This document shows, piece by piece, positions 14,900 through 20,245 of a DNA stretch of 20,245 nt. Each line of letters opens with the position of its first letter. Positions within the stretch are counted from its first letter, which is position 1. The DNA is from JAIBJP01 sp036506175 (GTDB lineage Bacteria > Actinomycetota > Thermoleophilia > Gaiellales > Gaiellaceae), in assembly GCA_036506175.1 (NCBI GenBank), contig DASXSE010000035.1, positions 1 through 20,245 on the forward strand. The letters run 5' to 3'. A model generated the notes under the pieces. The model searched no databases. It saw only the letters and a list, made by a program, of their open reading frames with translations, and had not been told where the DNA came from. Made by a program: the position numbers and the translations under genes.

Positions 14900-15758
14900 C
14901 GCCGAAAACTGCGGAGCGTACGTCCGCGGCGCCGAGAGCAGTGGCTCGCAGACCGATCCTGCGACGTTCAACTGGGTGGCGGACGCCTCGTTCGACGCGA
15001 CCGCACTCGCAGCGCCGGACCACCGCTGGGCCCATGACGCGGATGACGACTTCCTCGTCGTCGACCTCGGCCATGCCGCCACGAAGGTCGACCTCTTTCC
15101 CTCGATCGATCACGATCTCGTTCCCGATGAGGCGCTCGAGGTGACCGTCTACGGGAGCAACGATCTCTCCGCCGCCGAGAGCACATGGGAGGCGGGAGAC
15201 ATCACGACCCTGTTCGAGGACGGGTTCGATGCCGCCTGGGTTTCGGACGACTTCATCTCGCGCTGGTCGTTCTCGATCCCGTATCGCTACGTCGGCGTGC
15301 ACTGGGGCGGACCCAAGGCTCTCGAGGCGGACGGCGACGCGGAAATCGACGCCGTCTGCGCGCCGAACCTGCCGCCCGACTGCTCCGAGCTCTCCGCGGG
15401 ACAGGACCTCTGGCCGCCCAACCACAAATACCGCCTCGTCACGGTGGGCGGAGCGACCGATCCGGACGGCGATGCGCTCACGTACACGATCACCGGCGTG
15501 ACGCAGGACGAAGCCCTCGACGGAGCAGCCGACGGCCACACGTCGCCGGATGCCGCCTGGGTCGCCGATCCCGGCCAGGTAAAAGTACGCGCGGAGCGGA
15601 GCGGGCGCGGAGACGGGCGGGTGTATCGCATCGCCGTCGACGTTTCGGACGGCACGAGCAGTTGCCAAGGGGCCGCCTTGCTCGGCGTCCCCCACGACCG
15701 TGGGAAGCACCGGACGCCGATCGAATCGCCACTCGTGGTCGACTCCTTCGGCGCCTGA
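14880..15758 (+). CDS. Secreted beta-sandwich protein of unknown function, probably frameshifted at its 5' end
   Basis: From GTG 14880 this encodes 292 residues, but its natural N-terminus appears to lie upstream in another frame (signal peptide at 14759). I do not recognise a named family. The first half (about 1-160) looks like an extracellular beta sandwich: HRWAHDADDDFLVVDLGHAA, ALEVTVYGSNDLSAAESTWE, and IPYRYVGVHWGGPKAL. The second half (about 165-292) begins APNLPPDCSELSAGQDLWPP followed by NHKYRLVTV. It continues with GGATDPDGDALTYTITGVTQ, QVKVRAERSGRGDGRVYRIA, VDVSDGTSSCQ and GVPHD. That is an Ig/cadherin-like repeat style common in secreted proteins of environmental bacteria. Cysteines are few and paired, which fits export. 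The antisense 350-codon frame over it is Arg/Val-rich and is rejected. It stands alone between miaA and dapF, as an insert in a housekeeping run. Confidence 0.7.
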   Translation: MAGVVSDAENCGAYVRGAESSGSQTDPATFNWVADASFDATALAAPDHRWAHDADDDFLVVDLGHAATKVDLFPSIDHDLVPDEALEVTVYGSNDLSAAESTWEAGDITTLFEDGFDAAWVSDDFISRWSFSIPYRYVGVHWGGPKALEADGDAEIDAVCAPNLPPDCSELSAGQDLWPPNHKYRLVTVGGATDPDGDALTYTITGVTQDEALDGAADGHTSPDAAWVADPGQVKVRAERSGRGDGRVYRIAVDVSDGTSSCQGAALLGVPHDRGKHRTPIESPLVVDSFGA

Positions 15759-15763
15759 TCTCG

Positions 15764-15799
15764 ATTGCAGGCGGCCCGCGCCGGCGGGCCCTCTGCAAT
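15764..15799 (+). terminator. Strong hairpin after the secreted-protein gene
   Basis: An outer stem ATTGCAG (15764-15770) / CTGCAAT (15793-15799) encloses an inner stem GGCCCGC (15773-15779) / GCGGGCC (15784-15790) with loop GCCG. It begins six bases after the stop, and TTTT appears at 15807-15810. The distance to the T-run is longer than ideal, but the stem is very strong. Termination is the likely role. Confidence 0.65.
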
Positions 15800-15920
15800 G
15801 TCCCCCTTTTGGGTCAGCAAGAAGCCGCCTCGAGCGGCATCAGGAAAGGTGAGGCCGATCACCCCGGGCACGCCGTTTGACTCCTTCGGCCCGCACGCCG
15901 ACCCGGAAGATCGGAAAACC

Positions 15921-15948
15921 AGGGCCCGCCGAGGAGCGGGCCCTTTCT
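15921..15948 (+). terminator. Intrinsic terminator before dapF, possibly bidirectional
   Basis: AGGGCCCGC (15921-15929) and GCGGGCCCT (15936-15944) pair exactly around CGAGGA and are followed by a T-rich tail. AAAA at 15915-15918 gives a T-run on the other strand too. It insulates the dapF operon from upstream transcription. Confidence 0.75.
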
Positions 15949-15959
15949 CATTCAGGGGT

Positions 15960-15965
15960 TAGTCT
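15960..15965 (+). promoter_or_regulatory. Candidate -10 box for leaderless dapF transcription
   Basis: TAGTCT matches the actinobacterial TANNNT -10 pattern and ends six bases before ATG 15972, so transcription could begin at the start codon itself. No -35 match is seen; AGGGG (15954-15958) is rather far to serve as a ribosome site. It lies directly after the terminator, where a promoter is expected. Confidence 0.4.
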
Positions 15966-15971
15966 GGATGG

Positions 15972-16766
15972 ATGCGCGTCATCCCCTTCGAGAAGTGGCA
16001 CGGGCTCGGCAACGACTACCTGCTCGTCGAGCGCGCGGCGCTGCCGGATGCGTTGGCACCGGACCTCGTCCGACGCCTCTGCGACTACCACTTCGGCGTC
16101 GGTTCGGATGGGATCATTGAAGTAATCTCGGCAGACGAGGCGCGCGCCGAGATCGTCATCTGGAACCCGGACGGATCGACGGCCGAGCTCTCCGGCAACG
16201 GCACGCGCATCGCCGCCCGTTGGCTCGCGCGCCGCAGTGGGCGGGACGAAGTGAGGATCGCAGTCGGCGGACGCGAAGTAGTTGCGCGGATGCGCGGTCG
16301 GTTCGAGGTCGAGACTGATATGGGCGCCGTTGAGGTCGCGCCCATCGAGAATCTGGACGTGGACGGGACGCGGGTCGAATTCACACCCGTCTCGGTCGGC
16401 AATCCACACGCGGTCATCGTCAGGGAGCCGGATCGCGCAGAAGTTCTGCGACTCGGGCCACTTGTCGAGAACCATCCGCGCTTTCCCGACCGCACCAACG
16501 TCCAGCTCGTGCGCGTCGACTCGCGGAGCGAAGCGACCGCCGGAGTCTGGGAGCGTGGGGCGGGGGAGACGCTTTCCTCGGGAACAAGCGCGTGCGCGGT
16601 CGCCGCGGCTGCCGTAGTCAACGGCTGGTGCGAAAGCCCGGTCACCGTGCATCTCGCGGGCGGAGATCTCGTGGTCGAGCTCGACGAGCAGATGCGGGCG
16701 CGCCTCACCGGTCCCGCGCAGGCGATCTGCCGGGGCGAAACGGCGAAGGAGTGGCTGACCGAATGA
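15972..16766 (+). CDS. dapF: Diaminopimelate epimerase homologue with both catalytic cysteines replaced by serine
   Basis: This 264-residue protein has the full DapF fold. DapF converts LL- to meso-diaminopimelate for peptidoglycan and lysine, using two cysteines as acid and base. Family blocks are present: KWHGLGNDYLLVE (8-20), FGVGSDGI, WNPDGSTAEL (64-73), VGNPHAVIV (142-150), FPDRTNVQLV (171-180) and WERGAGET (193-200). The two active-site motifs are altered. CGNG is SGNG (Ser74, codon TCC 16191-16193), and the usual A-C-G-[ST]-G is SSGTS (Ser203, codon TCG 16578-16580). Cys208 is a separate downstream position, and the second Cys of CGNGxRC is Ile80. Substrate-binding residues look kept. 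ATG 15972 is chosen because ATG 15968 is out of frame. The next gene overlaps by ATGA. It may be a serine-using lineage variant, a different isomerase, or inactive; the family is sure and the reaction is not. Confidence 0.85.
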   Translation: MRVIPFEKWHGLGNDYLLVERAALPDALAPDLVRRLCDYHFGVGSDGIIEVISADEARAEIVIWNPDGSTAELSGNGTRIAARWLARRSGRDEVRIAVGGREVVARMRGRFEVETDMGAVEVAPIENLDVDGTRVEFTPVSVGNPHAVIVREPDRAEVLRLGPLVENHPRFPDRTNVQLVRVDSRSEATAGVWERGAGETLSSGTSACAVAAAAVVNGWCESPVTVHLAGGDLVVELDEQMRARLTGPAQAICRGETAKEWLTE

Positions 16767-17938
16767 AGTTCGCCGGGCGCCTGGATCTCGTTCCTCCATA
16801 TCTCTTCGCCGAGCTCGAGCGCAAGATCGAGGAGAAGCACAGGGCCGGCATCGACGTGATCAGCCTCGGGATCGGAGACCCGGATCTTCCGGCGCCACCC
16901 GAGGTCGTCGAGGAGATGCGGCGCCAGGTGGCGGAGCCTGCGAATCACCGGTACCCCTCGAATCGAGGCCTGGAGCCGTTTCGGGAAGCCGTCGCCGGTT
17001 TCTACCGAGACCGTTTCAACACCGAGATCGATCCTGACACCGAGGTCATTCCGGTACTGGGCGGAAAGGAGGGAGTCGCGCACATCGCCCTTGCGTGCCT
17101 CGAGCCGGGAGATATATCCCTCTCACCGGAGCCTGGTTACCCGCCGTACACATCGGGCCCGCTGTTCGCCGGCGCCGACCTCCACTACTTGCCGCTTCGC
17201 GCGGAGAACGACTTCATGCCCGCACTCGCCGACATTCCCACGCAGGTGGCCGACCGCGCGAACCTGCTGTTCCTCAACTACCCGAACAACCCGACCGGAG
17301 CGATCCTCGCCGACGGATTCTTCGAGCGCGCGATCGATTTCGCGCGCAGGCATTCCCTCATCGTCGTCCACGACTCCTCGTACTCTGAGATCGCGTTCGA
17401 GGGGTATCGCCCTCCGAGTTTCCTCGAGACGCCGGGCGCCAAGGACGTCGGAGTCGAGATCTTCTCGCTCTCGAAGGGGTGGAACATGACCGGCTGGCGC
17501 GTCGCCTGGATCGCCGGCAATGCCGAGATCGTCGAGCGTTATCGGCAGCTGAAGACGAACCTCGACTCCGGAATGTTCGACGCGCTCCAACTGGCGGCAG
17601 TAGCCGCCCTGACACGTGCGCGCGATTTCCCGCAGGAGATGTCACAGGTGTATCGGCGGCGGCGGGACCTCATGATCGAGGCACTGGCGGCGACCGGACT
17701 CCCGGCTGCGCCGCCCAAGGCAACGCCCTATATCTGGGCCGCCATCCCGGAGGGGTACTCCTCGGCGACGTTCACGGAGCTCGTGCTCGAAAAGGCCGCC
17801 GTCGTCGTCTCGCCCGGGCCTTCCTTCGGGCCGAGCGGCGAGGGCTACGTGCGTATCTCGCTCACCGTCGCCGATGATCGTCTCGAGGAAGCGGCACGCC
17901 GCATTGCGTCTTCGCTTCGCGTCGCAGCGACGGCATAA
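16763..17938 (+). CDS. dapL: PLP-dependent aminotransferase, LL-diaminopimelate aminotransferase type
   Basis: This 391-residue fold-type I aminotransferase overlaps dapF by four bases. Features are ISLGIGDPDLPAPPEVVEEM (33-52) and the RYPSNRGLEPFREAVAGF substrate/fold block (63-80). The glycine turn LGGKEGVAHI, EPGYPPYTSGPLF and LNYPNNPTGA (171-180) follow. VHDSSYSEIAFEG (202-214) contains the PLP-ring Asp204, and SLSKGWNMTGWRV (235-247) contains Lys238, which forms the Schiff base. The GDPDLP start and gene partner point to DapL, which makes LL-DAP directly from tetrahydrodipicolinate and glutamate. Other class I aminotransferases (aspartate, alanine) share most motifs, so the specific substrate rests on context. 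If correct, it bypasses the succinylase or dehydrogenase branches and feeds the DapF homologue upstream. Confidence 0.85.
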   Translation: MKFAGRLDLVPPYLFAELERKIEEKHRAGIDVISLGIGDPDLPAPPEVVEEMRRQVAEPANHRYPSNRGLEPFREAVAGFYRDRFNTEIDPDTEVIPVLGGKEGVAHIALACLEPGDISLSPEPGYPPYTSGPLFAGADLHYLPLRAENDFMPALADIPTQVADRANLLFLNYPNNPTGAILADGFFERAIDFARRHSLIVVHDSSYSEIAFEGYRPPSFLETPGAKDVGVEIFSLSKGWNMTGWRVAWIAGNAEIVERYRQLKTNLDSGMFDALQLAAVAALTRARDFPQEMSQVYRRRRDLMIEALAATGLPAAPPKATPYIWAAIPEGYSSATFTELVLEKAAVVVSPGPSFGPSGEGYVRISLTVADDRLEEAARRIASSLRVAATA

Positions 17939-17945
17939 TCAGGCC

Positions 17946-19250
17946 GTGACCCAACACCAGCCCGACCCCGCGCCGGGGGCTGAGCCCGAGCGCGGCTTTC
18001 TCGTCGCGGTGCTGGCTCAGGGGGTCGACGACGGCGAGGAGCTGGGGGAGATGCGAGAGCTTCTGCGCACGGCCGGCGTCGAGCCCGTGGGAGAGCTCGT
18101 GCAACGGCGTCCAGCGCCGGATCCCCGCACCTATGTGGGCAAAGGGAAGCTCGCGGAGCTGAAACGCGCCGTGCCTGAGGCGCGCGCGGAGTCCTTGATC
18201 GTCGACGACGACCTCGACCCAAGCCAGCAGCGGCGGCTGGAGGACGAGCTCAAGCTGCGCGTGATCGACCGCACGCAGCTGATCCTGGACATCTTTGCCC
18301 AGCACGCTGTCAGCGCCGAAGGGAAACTCCAGGTCGAGCTGGCTCAGCTCGAGTACAACCTGCCGCGCATGCGCGGAATGTGGCAACACCTCGAGCGCCT
18401 CGGCGGCGGAATCGGCACGAGGGGGCCGGGCGAGTCGCAGCTCGAGACCGACCGGCGCATCGCGCGCCGACGGATCGGCCAGCTGAGGAGGCGGCTGCGG
18501 GAGCTGGAGCGCCGCCGGGACACGCAGCGGAAAGCGCGGCGCCGCGGGGACACTCCCGTGGTTGCGCTCGCCGGCTACACGAACGCTGGGAAATCGACGC
18601 TCCTGAATGCGCTCACGGACGCCCAGGCGTCCGTCGACGACCGCCTCTTCGAGACTCTTGACCCTACGACCCGCGCCTTCACCCACGACGGTAGGCGCTA
18701 CCTCATCACCGACACGGTCGGCTTCATTCGGCGCCTTCCGCATCAGCTCGTCGAGGGGTTTGCCGCCACGCTCGAGGAGACGGTGCATGCGGATCTCGTG
18801 CTCCATGTCGCGGACGCCTCCGCTCCGGACGAGCGCCTCGAGGAGACCATCGATGCCGTCGAAGCGGTTCTGGCCGAGATCGGCGCGGGTGAGCTGCCCA
18901 TCGAGCTCGTCCTGAACAAGATCGACTCGGTCGACCCGCTCCGGCGACGGCGCCTGGCCAACCGCTACCCGGGCGCACTTCAGATTTCTGCTCTCAAGGG
19001 GGAAGGTCTCGAGGAACTGCGTGGCGGTGTCGCAGAACGGTTCGCGGCACGGCTGCGCCCGGTGCGTCTGCTCGTCCCTTACGAGGCGGGCAAGATCCTG
19101 GCCGAGCTGTACGAGCTCGGCGCGCCGATCCAAGAGCGAATCGACACTGCCGAAGGTGTGGTCGTGGTCGCCCAACTGCCACAGCGGGAGGTGGCCCGCT
19201 TCGCCCCGTTCCTCGTTTCCGAGCCTGCAGCCAGGGCACGGGGACGGTGA
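17946..19250 (+). CDS. hflX: GTPase HflX
   Basis: This 434-residue HflX is a ribosome-associated GTPase that splits stalled or heat-damaged 70S ribosomes in characterised species. The N-terminal domain (about 17-115) has RPAPDPRTYVGKGKLAEL and DRTQLILDIF. The middle helical domain carries KLQVELAQLEYNLPRM and the signature GGGIGTRGPGESQLETDRR (153-171), then a basic helix. The GTPase domain has G1 GYTNAGKST (210-218), G3 DTVGF (256-260) and G4 NKID (324-327). A C-terminal extension of about 70 residues completes it. GTG 17946 lies seven bases after the dapL-like stop; the ATG upstream at 17874 is inside that gene and would add unrelated residues. The stop shares GTGA with dut. Confidence 0.96.
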   Translation: MTQHQPDPAPGAEPERGFLVAVLAQGVDDGEELGEMRELLRTAGVEPVGELVQRRPAPDPRTYVGKGKLAELKRAVPEARAESLIVDDDLDPSQQRRLEDELKLRVIDRTQLILDIFAQHAVSAEGKLQVELAQLEYNLPRMRGMWQHLERLGGGIGTRGPGESQLETDRRIARRRIGQLRRRLRELERRRDTQRKARRRGDTPVVALAGYTNAGKSTLLNALTDAQASVDDRLFETLDPTTRAFTHDGRRYLITDTVGFIRRLPHQLVEGFAATLEETVHADLVLHVADASAPDERLEETIDAVEAVLAEIGAGELPIELVLNKIDSVDPLRRRRLANRYPGALQISALKGEGLEELRGGVAERFAARLRPVRLLVPYEAGKILAELYELGAPIQERIDTAEGVVVVAQLPQREVARFAPFLVSEPAARARGR

Positions 19251-19684
19251 TCGAACTCGAGGTCCTGCGCGTCCGCGAAGGGGCGCGGGTGCCGGACCGT
19301 GCCTACACCGGCGACGCAGGGCTGGATCTCGCCACGTGCGACCCGATCACCTTGGCGCCCGGCCAGCGCGCCGTCGTGCCCACAGGCATAGCGGTTGCCA
19401 TCCCAGAGGGATACGCGGGCTTCGTCCAGCCGCGCTCGGGTCTGGCTGCTCGCCACGGCATCGCGGTCGTCAATTCACCCGGCCTGATCGACTCTGGCTA
19501 CCGCGGAGAGATCCAGGTCGTCATCCTCAACACGGACCGCGAGCAGACCTTCACCGCGACCGCCGGCGAGCGAATCGCGCAGCTCGTCGTCCTTCCGGTG
19601 CCCCAGTTGTCCGTACGGGAAGTCGACGCCCTGCCCGACACCGAGCGCGGCGTGCGGGGATTCGGCTCCTCTCGGGCGGTCTGA
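19247..19684 (+). CDS. dut: Deoxyuridine 5'-triphosphate nucleotidohydrolase (dUTPase)
   Basis: This 145-residue trimeric-type dUTPase hydrolyses dUTP to dUMP, keeping uracil out of DNA and supplying thymidylate synthesis. All five motifs are in order: I TGDAGLDL (21-28), II PRSGLA (62-67), III GLIDSGYRGE (79-88) with the catalytic Asp82, IV GERIAQLVV (107-115), and V RGVRGFGSS (134-142). In motif V the usual GGFGSTG is slightly changed, but Phe139 for base stacking is kept. GTG 19247 overlaps the hflX stop. A NUDIX gene begins one base after its stop, so two nucleotide-cleaning enzymes may be co-translated. Confidence 0.96.
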   Translation: MIELEVLRVREGARVPDRAYTGDAGLDLATCDPITLAPGQRAVVPTGIAVAIPEGYAGFVQPRSGLAARHGIAVVNSPGLIDSGYRGEIQVVILNTDREQTFTATAGERIAQLVVLPVPQLSVREVDALPDTERGVRGFGSSRAV

Positions 19685-19685
19685 C

Positions 19686-20132
19686 ATGGATCCGCGCATT
19701 CGCGTTTCGGCGATACTGAGCCGCGAGAACCGGATCCTGCTCGTACGACAGGAGAAGTTCGGCCGCGAGTACTGGCTTCTGCCGGGCGGAGGGGTCCGCC
19801 AGGGTGAGTCGCTTGTGACGGCGCTGCGGCGGGAGCTCGCCGAAGAAATCGGGCTCGCGGAGGACTTCCCCTTCGAGGGGCCGGTCGCGATCGCCGATTC
19901 GATCTCGCCCGCAGGCGCGCCCGCCAAGCACGTCGTCCATATCGTCTTCGCAGGACATCTGGCCAGCTCGCTCGAGCGCGCGAGCTCGACCGACGAGGCA
20001 GTTCGCAACCATCGCCTGTTCGACCGGGAGGAGTTGGCTTCGGTCGTCCTCCACCCGCCCATCCAACGGTTTCTCGCCCGCTGGCAGCCGGGCGACCCCG
20101 TCGTCTACCTCGGCGCCGTCTGGGTGCCCTAA
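19686..20132 (+). CDS. NUDIX hydrolase
   Basis: This 148-residue single-domain NUDIX protein hydrolyses a nucleoside diphosphate linked to another group. The Nudix box GX5EX7REUXEEXGU is complete at 35-57 (Gly35, Glu41, Arg49, Glu50, Glu53, Glu54, Gly56). It is preceded by ILLVRQEKFGREYWLLPGGG, a common layout for MutT/ADP-ribose-type members. The substrate cannot be predicted from these motifs. ATG 19686 lies one base after the dut stop, so translation is likely coupled. Position at the end of the operon with dUTPase suggests, but does not show, sanitising of damaged nucleotides. Confidence 0.92.
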   Translation: MDPRIRVSAILSRENRILLVRQEKFGREYWLLPGGGVRQGESLVTALRRELAEEIGLAEDFPFEGPVAIADSISPAGAPAKHVVHIVFAGHLASSLERASSTDEAVRNHRLFDREELASVVLHPPIQRFLARWQPGDPVVYLGAVWVP

Positions 20133-20245
20133 AAGCGTCCACCGCGTGAGCGCGCGCGCTCCGCGGAAACCTGTTGGGCGGCGCCCTCGAAATCGTCCGT
20201 GAGCCGATCGAGGTCTGGCACCTCGCCCGTCCGATGAGCGATCGC
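20133..20245. other. Unresolved end of window: hairpin plus possible partial gene on either strand
   Basis: A near-perfect hairpin lies at 20142-20166, with CCGCG/CGCGG arms around the palindrome GAGCGCGCGCGCTC. Beyond it both strands read as plausible protein. On the minus strand a 38-codon end, closing at TAG complementary to 20129-20131, would converge on and overlap the NUDIX stop (ending SAERARSRGGRF). On the + strand a frame open from about 20150 contains GGALEIVREPIEVWHLARP, with TTG 20174 or ATG 20235 as starts. Position-specific GC slightly favours the + reading. The window is too short to decide. Confidence 0.3.

Noticed and set aside
14658..15710. 350-codon minus-strand frame opposite the secreted-protein gene
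   Set aside because: It is Arg/Val-rich without motifs. The + strand frame carries recognisable extracellular repeat motifs and an upstream signal peptide.
15765..15962. 65-codon + frame between the secreted-protein gene and dapF
   Set aside because: It starts with TTG inside a terminator hairpin, crosses all three hairpins, lacks a ribosome site and has no recognisable motif.
17862..19175. 437-codon open frame on the minus strand across hflX
   Set aside because: It is antisense to an unmistakable HflX, rich in Arg, Leu, Val and Asp, with no family motif. Such frames are common opposite GC-rich genes.

Overview
The window reads as a chromosomal, high-GC (roughly two-thirds G+C by eye) bacterial segment that is almost wholly coding on the + strand. 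GTG and TTG starts are common and genes are often coupled by 1-4 base overlaps. The gene set (RodZ-like protein, CinA, ThpR, RecA, RecX, RNase Y, MiaB, MiaA, a DapF homologue, a DapL-type aminotransferase, HflX, dUTPase) suggests a deep-branching actinobacterium, for example the Thermoleophilia/Gaiellales. That placement is inference from gene content and style and was not tested.

Region 1 (1-702) is the 3' end of ftsK/spoIIIE. Region 2 (796-6173) is a complete BMP-family nucleoside-type ABC importer: lipoprotein, double-NBD ATPase and two permeases, followed by a small three-helix membrane protein. A 13-bp hairpin separates the lipoprotein gene from the ATPase gene. Region 3 (6358-10640) is a tight run of rodZ-like, cinA, thpR, recA and recX. 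Region 4 (10839-14705) holds rny and miaB, coupled by a GTGA overlap, and then miaA, covering RNA turnover and modification of tRNA A37. Region 5 (14759-15971) holds a secreted beta-sandwich protein whose signal peptide lies in a different frame from its body, followed by a hairpin-rich spacer ending in a strong terminator. Region 6 (15972-20132) is dapF-like, dapL-like, hflX, dut and a NUDIX gene, which looks like one operon. The last 113 bases are unresolved.

The most unusual observation is in the DapF homologue. Both positions that align with the catalytic cysteines of diaminopimelate epimerase are serine (Ser74 and Ser203), while the fold and substrate-binding motifs are kept and an LL-DAP-aminotransferase-like gene overlaps it. 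Other points worth checking are a recX with no ordinary start codon for its conserved N-terminus, the frame break in the secreted protein gene, and structured spacers after recX and before dapF. I saw no CRISPR array, transposase, rRNA, tRNA, or phage or defence module. Apart from the DapF variant, this is mostly an ordinary housekeeping region.
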